The notes under the pieces are model-generated. The model had not been told where the DNA came from, made no database searches, and saw nothing but the letters and a program-made list of their open reading frames with translations. A DNA stretch of 27,827 nt from a virus. Of the stretch, positions 1-5,404 are shown in pieces. Position 1 is the first letter of the stretch. Each line of letters begins with the position of its first letter. Made by a program: the position numbers and the translations under genes. The DNA is taken from positions 1 to 27,827 of the IMG/VR virus record IMGVR_UViG_3300044301_002135; one strand, written 5' to 3'.

Positions 1-184
1 CATCTGCATTTATCTTTATGGAGTGTGCTAACCTATTCTTATATAATTTGTCGAAAACTTTTTTGCCTTCTTCCTTTGAGTAAGGTTCCTCATTAAATAT
101 CTTTTTTTCTTTTGTATTTAAATAATGCCAAATTTCAAAGTTTTCTTCATAGCTACTCATGCTACTGTATTCAAATTCTTCCAT
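1..184 (-). CDS. Hypothetical protein, 3' end cut by window edge
   Basis: An open frame starts with ATG at 184 and runs 61 codons to the window edge without a stop. The peptide begins MEEFEYSSMSSYEENF and is acidic at first, then Lys-rich. An AGGGG Shine-Dalgarno sequence lies about 8 nt before the ATG, and a promoter-like element lies further upstream (217-245). I do not recognise the family. It follows the small terminase gene in the direction of transcription, so the large terminase or portal could lie beyond it, but that cannot be seen here. Confidence 0.6.
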   Translation of the reverse strand, partial: MEEFEYSSMSSYEENFEIWHYLNTKEKKIFNEEPYSKEEGKKVFDKLYKNRLAHSIKINAD

Positions 185-216
185 AGTATTTTCCCCTATT
201 ACTATAATATATAGTT

Positions 217-245
217 AGCATAGGTTAGAAGTAAAGGAAAGTAAA
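217..245 (-). promoter_or_regulatory. Candidate promoter upstream of the 1-184 gene
   Basis: Read on the minus strand, TTTACT (240-245) and TATGCT (217-222) are separated by exactly 17 nt. A second pair, TTTACT (230-235) and TATATT (206-211), is separated by 18 nt. The block TACTTTCCTTTAC (231-243) recurs almost unchanged at 11858-11871 and 17245-17257, again in front of genes. Predicted transcription start would leave a leader of about 26 nt containing the AGGGG Shine-Dalgarno site. No promoter assay is implied; the inference rests on recurrence and spacing. Confidence 0.45.
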
Positions 246-269
246 GTATAGGTTTAAGAATAAAGGCAA

Positions 270-734
270 CTACTGTTCTTCGTAGTCACCTTCTATAACT
301 TTACCCTCAGGCAAAATACCACCTGATTCATAGTAAAGTTCTTTCATCCTCGCGAGCACCTCATCTTTTGACATGGTGTCCACACGGTTCACGGTCAGTT
401 CGCTACGGTTCACATACAAACCTGCAGCTTTACCACGTGCCACTTCGGCAGTTACCGCAGCAGACCACGCACCATTACGCATAGCTCCATCACGAATCTC
501 TTTAAGGTCTACTAAATGGTTACCCAGCGTGAGTTCAGCTTTACTGGCAGCTTTAGTTTGCAGAGCATGAATGCGGTCTTGTACTTCTGGGTTCGATTTA
601 GAGGTGAGCATAGTACCAGCACGACCTGCATTTTTCTCACTGTACCCAGCTTGTTTTGCAGCATCTTTTTTCTTCATCCCCTTCGCCACATTTTGTGCAA
701 ACTTTTCTTGTTTGGGGGTTAATTTTTTACTCAA
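270..734 (-). CDS. terS: Terminase small subunit
   Basis: The small terminase subunit recognises packaging sites on phage DNA and hands them to the large ATPase/nuclease subunit. Residues about 5-55 match the Terminase_2-type pattern: LTPKQEKFAQ, then KKKDAAKQAGYSEK (helix-turn-helix), then a segment ending PEVQDRI. The later AAGLYVNR segment also fits. I chose the TTG at 734: it sits 6-8 nt after a GGAG and overlaps the upstream stop as TTGA, giving 154 aa. A longer frame from a TTG at 761 exists but overlaps the upstream gene by 31 nt and lacks a clear ribosome site. It closes a tightly coupled run with the two genes before it. The large subunit is not in the window. Confidence 0.85.
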   Translation of the reverse strand: MSKKLTPKQEKFAQNVAKGMKKKDAAKQAGYSEKNAGRAGTMLTSKSNPEVQDRIHALQTKAASKAELTLGNHLVDLKEIRDGAMRNGAWSAAVTAEVARGKAAGLYVNRSELTVNRVDTMSKDEVLARMKELYYESGGILPEGKVIEGDYEEQ

Positions 735-973
735 AACTCTCTCCAAACACGAAGCTTCCAATCACCGTCTTCTTCTATTTTACGAGTGACAAACTTTTTA
801 TCATTTCTTCTGGCGTAGTTACAAACAGCAACTCTTAAACGCTGAACGTCTTCAGAATCCCAGTCTTCTACAGTGAAGTATTGACCAACCTGCATTTTGT
901 GTAGGTTGTACTTATTGTTACGAGGGACTATCTCTGGAATAGGTATGCCCTCTTTAAAAGAGGATTGTTTCAT
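731..973 (-). CDS. Small conserved phage protein, 80 aa
   Basis: The protein opens with a Pro-rich IPIPEIVPR segment, followed by KYNLHKMQVGQYFTVE and ends RVWREF. The layout of a basic N-terminal tail, an M-VG-F strand, a helix with NYARR, and a final KFVTRK...RVWR strand is seen in small uncharacterised phage proteins; no function is assigned to them that I know of. Start and preceding stop overlap as TAATG, and its own stop overlaps the terminase start, so all three genes are probably translated in a coupled way. The many Lys/Arg residues could suit nucleic-acid binding, but this is a guess. Confidence 0.75.
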   Translation of the reverse strand: MKQSSFKEGIPIPEIVPRNNKYNLHKMQVGQYFTVEDWDSEDVQRLRVAVCNYARRNDKKFVTRKIEEDGDWKLRVWREF

Positions 974-1338
974 TACACAATTCTTAGTTTAGGTTTAACA
1001 TGTTCCTTAAAAGGAGATAAAATTCTTTCAAAAGAGTCCCAAAGTTGTAAATCACAGTCCACATACACTTGAATGTTGTCAGGAAACCAAATTCCAATTC
1101 TCATGTGTGGTGCACATTTTTCACCGTTTTTGTGCTCATGTATCATTATTTCTTTTGCAGCAAAAAATACTTCATCAAAGTTTTCGTAACCCATTGATTT
1201 TATCTGCTTTTTAACCTCTTTTTTAAGTGTTGGAAGATCTATTTGTCGATTGTAGTTGCGTTTTTCAGCTACTTCATTAATCAATTCAATATCTCTCCAT
1301 ATTACTTTTCTCATAGGAATATCGGCATGAGGTTGCAT
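973..1338 (-). CDS. Hypothetical protein, 121 aa
   Basis: I do not recognise this family. The protein is soluble-looking with no membrane segment: an N-terminal charged helical part (residues 10-60, many Lys/Glu), a central MIHEHKNGEKCAPHMRIG stretch with three His and one Cys, and a beta-rich end (WFPDNIQVYVDCDLQLW). The His/Cys group could bind metal, but the spacing does not match a motif I know. The start is well supported by AAGGAG 6 nt before the ATG. It heads the small run that ends in the terminase gene and follows a 74-nt gap containing two inverted repeats. Confidence 0.7.
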   Translation of the reverse strand: MQPHADIPMRKVIWRDIELINEVAEKRNYNRQIDLPTLKKEVKKQIKSMGYENFDEVFFAAKEIMIHEHKNGEKCAPHMRIGIWFPDNIQVYVDCDLQLWDSFERILSPFKEHVKPKLRIV

Positions 1339-1355
1339 AAATTTCTCCTTATTTA

Positions 1356-1400
1356 TTTATATAAATATAAACTCTACTTTACTTCTAGCTTGTAGTAAAG
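1356..1400. promoter_or_regulatory. Two adjacent inverted repeats, operator-like
   Basis: The gap 1339-1412 holds two back-to-back inverted repeats. The first is a perfect AT palindrome (TTTATAT-AA-ATATAAA, 1356-1371). The second is CTTTACT (1377-1383) and AGTAAAG (1394-1400) with a 10-nt spacer. The AGTAAAG half-site resembles elements in the gaps near 231-245, 11850-11871 and 17233-17259. On the minus strand the sequence lies directly ahead of the 973-1338 gene, so it may be an operator or promoter for the terminase run. Confidence 0.35.
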
Positions 1401-1412
1401 CACAATTGCATA

Positions 1413-1859
1413 TTATGTTAAAAACTGGGATTCTGTAATTCTTTTTCTTAGATTGGTTGAGGAAAACCCATGTTTTCTTGAGTTATAGTAAAGTGAACCG
1501 CCAGTAGTGCTACAAAGTTCTTTTCCAGTAAACTCTTTTTGTTTGTATTCCTCACCAACAATACGAATATCCCAACAAACAGTTCTTAGAATATCCAACA
1601 GTTCTTCTTCTGTGTTGTATAGAATAATTTCGTCTACATACCTACAACTTCTCAACTGAATCTGTCTTTCTACAATATTTTGCACAGGTTTATTTTTAGT
1701 TTTTGGTCTATCTATTGTAGGATCGCTCTGAAGACCTACAATTAAATAATCACAAATCGTTTTTGCTTCCTCTAACATAAACACATGACCAGCATGAAAC
1801 AAATCAAAAGAACCAAAAGTAATACCTACCCTACACTCTTCATAAGTTAACTCTTCCAC
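1413..1859 (-). CDS. Cytidylyltransferase-like nucleotidyltransferase (TagD/RfaE-C type)
   Basis: This is a member of the HxGH nucleotidyltransferase superfamily, which transfers a nucleotide from CTP or ATP to a phosphorylated substrate. The first strand TFGSFDLFHAGH (residues 14-25) carries HAGH. ERQIQL (64-69) and the terminal FSSTNLRKRI (132-141) match the second conserved signature (I/FSST..R). The length (148 aa) suits single-domain glycerol-3-phosphate cytidylyltransferase or heptose-phosphate adenylyltransferase relatives; the sequence cannot tell which substrate is used. It starts with GTG, overlapping the upstream TAG stop by one base (TAGTG) and placed 4 nt after GGAGG. Possible roles are making an activated sugar or polyol for surface or DNA decoration. 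Confidence 0.8.
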   Translation of the reverse strand: MEELTYEECRVGITFGSFDLFHAGHVFMLEEAKTICDYLIVGLQSDPTIDRPKTKNKPVQNIVERQIQLRSCRYVDEIILYNTEEELLDILRTVCWDIRIVGEEYKQKEFTGKELCSTTGGSLYYNSRKHGFSSTNLRKRITESQFLT

Positions 1860-2053
1860 TATTCCTCCATTTCGGACTGATCTTGCCGACCTGATAAAAT
1901 TTCTGAAATTTCGTCTTCAAGCCTGTTTATCTCTTTATTGAGCTTTACAACCGATTCTTCTGGAGCATGCATACGAATAATCATTCGTACATTGTCCAGT
2001 ATTTCTAAATATCCGTCGTAAGTTCTTATCGGTTTTTCTATTGGTTTATTCAT
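1859..2053 (-). CDS. Small charged protein, 64 aa
   Basis: This is a short helical protein with many Glu, Lys and Arg residues. It starts MNKPIEKPIRTYDG and continues as one long amphipathic, probably coiled-coil helix (SVVKLNKEINRLEDEISEIL). I do not recognise the family. The ATG at 2053 is preferred over an in-frame GTG at 2059 because GGAGG lies 5 nt before it; it overlaps the end of the upstream oxygenase by 8 nt. Its stop overlaps the GTG of the nucleotidyltransferase by one base. Confidence 0.65.
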   Translation of the reverse strand: MNKPIEKPIRTYDGYLEILDNVRMIIRMHAPEESVVKLNKEINRLEDEISEILSGRQDQSEMEE

Positions 2054-2747
2054 CTCCACCTCCGTATAACCAAAACACTAATAAATATCTATCTCCTTTA
2101 TCTTTGACTGGTAGCCCACGATGCATGTGCGTAAAACTAGGGAAAAATAAAGCATGACCATTGGGTAAAGGTTTTACCGTAGTGCGACCATGAAACTCAG
2201 TTCCTCCGCCTTTATAATTACCTGTGTTCAAAGGAACAACCATGCTTATATCTGCGGTTTGGTCGTGGTGCCACGCACCCTGCTTTTTATCTCTAACATT
2301 ATAGTTCGCAATCTGTATAGTTGCAGCAGCATGAGAATACCGTTGCCAAACTGACATAAAGATAGGGTTCATAACATTAAAAACCACCCCAAGCATTGAA
2401 TTAAATAACTCGGGAGATTTTTCATGTAAAACTATTTCTGGTATTTGCCTAAGTTCGTCTTCGTCTTCATTAGGACTAAAGTTAAAGTGCTGTTGCATGT
2501 TTTCTATTTCATCTAACATAGTGTCACAAAACTCTTGAGTAAACAAGGGCACAGAATAAATATCATGACCATGGTCAGTTACATATTCTTGTAACACATT
2601 TTTTACACTTTCCTGTCCATCACTCTCTTGGAATTTCTTTAAACTCGGCAATGCGTCTCTTGTTAGTTCAAGCGTAGTCTTATCAAGCATCCACTCAGCT
2701 TTTATAGTAAGTAAAAAGTTTTTGACTAAGTATGGAGGGGCTTGCAT
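2046..2747 (-). CDS. 2OG-Fe(II) oxygenase, prolyl-4-hydroxylase-like
   Basis: This is a non-heme iron dioxygenase that would use 2-oxoglutarate and O2 to hydroxylate a substrate. The C-terminal half has the double-stranded beta-helix residues: H160-x-D162 (in AWHHDQTAD), the distal His H209 in MHRGLPV, and R220 in GDRYLLVFW for the 2OG carboxylate. The GGGTEFHG...PNGHALFFP layout is that of the prolyl 4-hydroxylase alpha-type (P4Hc) group rather than AlkB or TET/JBP. The N-terminal 100 residues are helical and unrecognised. The substrate is unknown; phage protein, peptide or glycan are all possible. The start is backed by GGAG before the ATG. It heads a three-gene overlapping run with the small helical protein and the nucleotidyltransferase. 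Confidence 0.85.
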   Translation of the reverse strand: MQAPPYLVKNFLLTIKAEWMLDKTTLELTRDALPSLKKFQESDGQESVKNVLQEYVTDHGHDIYSVPLFTQEFCDTMLDEIENMQQHFNFSPNEDEDELRQIPEIVLHEKSPELFNSMLGVVFNVMNPIFMSVWQRYSHAAATIQIANYNVRDKKQGAWHHDQTADISMVVPLNTGNYKGGGTEFHGRTTVKPLPNGHALFFPSFTHMHRGLPVKDKGDRYLLVFWLYGGGDE

Positions 2748-2770
2748 TTACGCTCCACTAAATTCTTTTA

Positions 2771-2787
2771 GTTAGGCTATACCTAAC
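2771..2787. repeat. Short inverted repeat in the 2748-2824 gap
   Basis: GTTAGG and CCTAAC face each other across a 5-nt loop (CTATA on the plus strand). On the minus strand a T6 run lies just upstream of it (about 2801-2806). The gap separates the 221-aa gene from the oxygenase gene, so the element may mark a weak terminator or an operator. Confidence 0.3.
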
Positions 2788-2824
2788 CCTAAGTTTATAA
2801 AAAAGACGCTCTAAGGGGCTGCAT

Positions 2825-3490
2825 TTAGCCCACAATTTCTGCGTATTTGTTTCGTATATCATACTTGATATCTCCTAATTTTATTTCTGGGTTCTTAGCC
2901 AATATTGTACTAACTTTGCTCTTCCTGTAGAGTTTAAGTCTTGCAATATTTTTCTCTGACTTAGGTTGTTTACCTGTCGCACCTATCTTAGCTGTTTCTG
3001 ATAATATCATGCGTTTTCTTTTTGCTTGTTTGACCATGTCTGCTCCTAACGACCTTTTTGGTTTTTCCCTAACTGAAACGACAGCTTCAGTTTCCTCTTC
3101 TTTCCAAAGACCTTCTCTTATTAAGTGGTGTTTAGAAAAATCTTCGTATTTAGGTTTCTTTGCTTTAGTTTTAAAATGCTTCCAAAAAACAAGAGAAGCT
3201 TCTTTCTTGTCTTTAAATTTTTTATTTTTTCTAGTGTGTAGTTTCCAAATTTCTGCTGCTTTATTAGGGGTAAGCCATGGAGGAGGAGCGTATTTTTCTG
3301 GGTCTAGTAAGGAAGCCGAACCACCTTTTAGTTTTCCTACGTCTCTGTCTGTTGTTGAAACTATTCGTGTCCAGTCTATGCCTGCTGGAGTGTTGTTAAC
3401 AAAAACGATTGCTTCCCATGTGTTTGTATTTCCAAAGATTTTGTTTTCGTGACTTTTTTGTGCTTCTGTTTTCACCCTACGGTCTTCCAT
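2825..3490 (-). CDS. Hypothetical basic protein, 221 aa
   Basis: I do not recognise this protein. It is strongly basic, with dense Lys/Arg tracts (HTRKNKKFKDKKEAS, REKPKRS, KQAKRKRM), which suggests nucleic-acid binding. A W-rich middle section (NTWEAIVFV, PPPWLTPNKAAEIWKLH, LVFWKHFK) separates the basic stretches. The C-terminal part (LYRKSKVSTILAKNPEIKL, then DIKYDIRNKYAEIV) looks like a helical, possibly helix-turn-helix unit. The ATG follows GGAG. It stands alone between two gaps, after the DUF932 gene and a strong hairpin. Confidence 0.7.
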   Translation of the reverse strand: MEDRRVKTEAQKSHENKIFGNTNTWEAIVFVNNTPAGIDWTRIVSTTDRDVGKLKGGSASLLDPEKYAPPPWLTPNKAAEIWKLHTRKNKKFKDKKEASLVFWKHFKTKAKKPKYEDFSKHHLIREGLWKEEETEAVVSVREKPKRSLGADMVKQAKRKRMILSETAKIGATGKQPKSEKNIARLKLYRKSKVSTILAKNPEIKLGDIKYDIRNKYAEIVG

Positions 3491-3548
3491 TCTTTTTTCT
3501 CCAATCTATAAACCCTATCTTAAGAAAATTTTTAAGAAATGTAAAGGA

Positions 3549-3573
3549 ATGGTGTCATGAATAATGACACCAT
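3549..3573 (-). terminator. Perfect 10-bp hairpin after the DUF932 gene
   Basis: ATGGTGTCAT and ATGACACCAT form a perfect 10-bp stem; the minus-strand loop is TATTC. It starts about 13 nt after the DUF932 stop. It is followed on the minus strand by an AT-rich stretch without an uninterrupted T run, so it may be an mRNA 3'-end or stability hairpin rather than a classic intrinsic terminator. The same TATTC loop tops the hairpin at 15502-15522. Confidence 0.55.
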
Positions 3574-3585
3574 CCTCCTTACTGG

Positions 3586-4614
3586 TTATGCAGCTCTCGC
3601 ATAGTCGATGGCTTTATCCATCGCTTTCTGCTTCAATGAAGCACGACCACCGAACCACGCATTATGTAGCGAGGCGTCTCGGTCATGACCCCATTTGTGG
3701 TCAACTACAAAAGTAACAGCATTCATCGCTCCCCACCAAGTACCCTTAGAGGATTTAAGGTGAGCTCCTGGCTGTTCTTCAATAGCTTGATGTACCATAC
3801 TAGGTATGCGTTTAAACTCATCAACCATCGATTGACGAGTAGCTATCATCCTAGTATCACTCATCTTTTCTATTTCTTCCTGAGCCACTAATAATTCAGG
3901 TTGAAATAAGTCAGCTATATAGTTAACGACTGAATTTTTATCAAATTGCTTAGAGCTCAAAAACTCTGCAGCTTCTTGAAATTCATCCATTCTGTCTCCA
4001 GCCAACCCTAGTGCTCGTTCAGCAGCCACAAATACTTCGCTATCTATAGCACGTACATGAGGCATTTTAAAACCAGCAGTAGCCTTATCAGACAAAGCCA
4101 TTGTCAGTGTGTTGTTACACACTACCCTTATAGGTGTAAATCTAATTTCATTGGATTTCCCCCACTTATGAGACACACTTACTAATAAGTAACCTAAAAT
4201 TCGGTCATCACCAGGAAGTGTAAAGTCTTTACTGACGTTAGCTAGTCCCCAAACATTTTCTCCTCCTTTAAGAGAACCAGCAGTTTCCATTTTCATGTGT
4301 CCTGCGTCGGTAAACTTCTTAAAAAATTCAAAAGCGTGTGCGTTTTGACTAGGTACAAACCTTGGACCACACGGACCAAAAGTTTTGTTATCACTATCAC
4401 GGACTAACACAGAGTAACCTTCTACACCGATAAGGTCGTCGGAAGTGTTTACGTCTGGGTCAGCGTGAGTAAATAAATGCCTTTTACTAACTGTCCAATC
4501 AAGTCCAGCAGCAACAAGCATTTCTTGTGGTGTTAGGTTGTCTTCAACTTTAACACCTAGCCCATGCCAAGGTACTTCCCCAGCGTAAGCCATTGTTTCT
4601 ACAGCATCTGCCAT
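3586..4614 (-). CDS. DUF932 phage/plasmid-like protein
   Basis: The N-terminus MADAVETMAYAGEVPWHGLG carries the signature of the DUF932 family (phage/plasmid-like protein, TIGR03299 type), which spans most of the 342 residues. Further family-like segments are WTVSKRHLF, GYSVLVRDSDN and the KWGKSNEIRFTPIRVVCNNT stretch. DUF932 proteins are frequent in phages and plasmids and their biochemical role is not established. No membrane segment or signal peptide is seen. The start follows AAGGAG at normal spacing, and an 87-nt AT-rich gap with promoter-like repeats precedes it. It is probably transcribed alone or as the first gene of the left segment, with a strong hairpin just after its stop. Confidence 0.85.
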   Translation of the reverse strand: MADAVETMAYAGEVPWHGLGVKVEDNLTPQEMLVAAGLDWTVSKRHLFTHADPDVNTSDDLIGVEGYSVLVRDSDNKTFGPCGPRFVPSQNAHAFEFFKKFTDAGHMKMETAGSLKGGENVWGLANVSKDFTLPGDDRILGYLLVSVSHKWGKSNEIRFTPIRVVCNNTLTMALSDKATAGFKMPHVRAIDSEVFVAAERALGLAGDRMDEFQEAAEFLSSKQFDKNSVVNYIADLFQPELLVAQEEIEKMSDTRMIATRQSMVDEFKRIPSMVHQAIEEQPGAHLKSSKGTWWGAMNAVTFVVDHKWGHDRDASLHNAWFGGRASLKQKAMDKAIDYARAA

Positions 4615-4680
4615 ATCTTTCTCCTTTCTAAAAATGTTTTCGTATAATTACTAAACATACCCCCTATGATATATATACTA

Positions 4681-4712
4681 AGTATAGAGTATAGGATAAT
4701 CTTAAAGATTAT
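4681..4712. promoter_or_regulatory. AGTATAGGATAAT motif and 17-bp palindrome
   Basis: ATAATCTT-A-AAGATTAT (4696-4712) is a perfect palindrome that overlaps the end of the resolvase-like gene. Next to it is AGTATAGGATAAT (4688-4700), close to AGTATAGGATTAT at 11868-11880 and AGTATAGGTTTA at 245-256. The 4615-4701 gap precedes DUF932. No clear -35/-10 pair is seen, so promoter, operator or weak terminator are all open. Confidence 0.35.
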
Positions 4713-5118
4713 AGGCAAGTTCATAGTCTAACCAGTGTTCAAATGTAAGTACGACAGTCACTGAATTGTCTGGAGCTTCGTTGTGTCTGTTGTAGTTACG
4801 CTCACTTACAGACCATAAAGGAACACAAACTCTAATTGGCTGATGATTGTATTTCCAGATCAGAACAGGTACTGTGTCTCCACAAGACGCACAGACTTGT
4901 GTCCACCAATCTTCTTTATACCAATTACCAGAGGCGTAGCGTTTACACTCAATTGTGTGATTAGGTATGTTCAAGTCTCCTAAGTCCTTTTCTTGATATT
5001 GTTCTAGATTTCTTTTAACCTTAAAATCAACACCTTTTTCTTCAAAGAACGAGTTTAAACGTCTGGCGACATCTCTTTCAAAAGACGCTCCTTTATTTCT
5101 TGAGTTTATTTTACCCAT
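4702..5118 (-). CDS. Holliday-junction-resolvase-like PD-(D/E)XK nuclease
   Basis: The protein has the layout of small PD-(D/E)XK nucleases of the Hjc-like type: an N-terminal basic helix with SRNKGASFERDVARRL (E14), then DLGDLNI (D48), then HTIECKRY, where E57 and K59 form the ExK pair. Family members cut branched or recombination DNA as dimers, so a role in resolving replication or packaging intermediates is likely. Two Cys (CASC, residues 76-79) follow the core and are not part of the known active site. The length of 138 aa is typical. It overlaps the HTH gene by 8 nt and ends the polymerase operon. Confidence 0.8.
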   Translation of the reverse strand: MGKINSRNKGASFERDVARRLNSFFEEKGVDFKVKRNLEQYQEKDLGDLNIPNHTIECKRYASGNWYKEDWWTQVCASCGDTVPVLIWKYNHQPIRVCVPLWSVSERNYNRHNEAPDNSVTVVLTFEHWLDYELAYNL

Positions 5119-5404
5119 TTTTTATTAACCTTATGTTTTTTAATTTCATCCAATCTCTCATGAGTGCGTTCAATGTTTTTGGGTCAGCTTCTTTAAATTC
5201 TTTCCTATAGCTTTTGTATGTATCGTTATAGAGTTTTAGACCCTTATAATAATTACCATCGCCAAGTTTACAATACCTTATTATTTGCCAAACTCTTTGT
5301 TTAGAAACGTCGTATTTAGTTCCTATTTCTTCAAGCGTTGTGTAACTGTTTGTGTATGTCATGTAGATATTAAAGTATAGTTTTTTGAGTTCAGTTTTTC
5401 TCAT
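5111..5404 (-). CDS. Sigma-70 region-4-like helix-turn-helix protein
   Basis: Residues 22-43 (TTLEEIGTKYDVSKQRVWQI) closely follow the -35-recognition helix-turn-helix of sigma-70 region 4.2, with the TLEEIG...V...RV.QI pattern. The rest is basic and helical (YNDTYKSYRKEFKE, then DWMKLKNIRLIKNG). There is no region 2, so it is not a full sigma factor. It could bind DNA as a small regulator, or touch host RNA polymerase. The ATG overlaps the polymerase end by 14 nt; AGGAG lies about 10 nt upstream. The resolvase-like gene begins before it ends. Confidence 0.7.
   Translation of the reverse strand: MRKTELKKLYFNIYMTYTNSYTTLEEIGTKYDVSKQRVWQIIRYCKLGDGNYYKGLKLYNDTYKSYRKEFKEADPKTLNALMRDWMKLKNIRLIKNG

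Noticed and set aside
735-761. N-terminal extension of the small terminase from TTG at 761
   Set aside because: It overlaps the previous gene by 31 nt without a ribosome site, whereas TTG at 734 has GGAG and a TTGA overlap.
3009-3452. Plus-strand 147-codon frame opposite the basic 221-aa gene
   Set aside because: It is a mirror of the Lys-rich gene (Phe/Ser/Leu-rich), has no ribosome site and the minus-strand gene has a good start.
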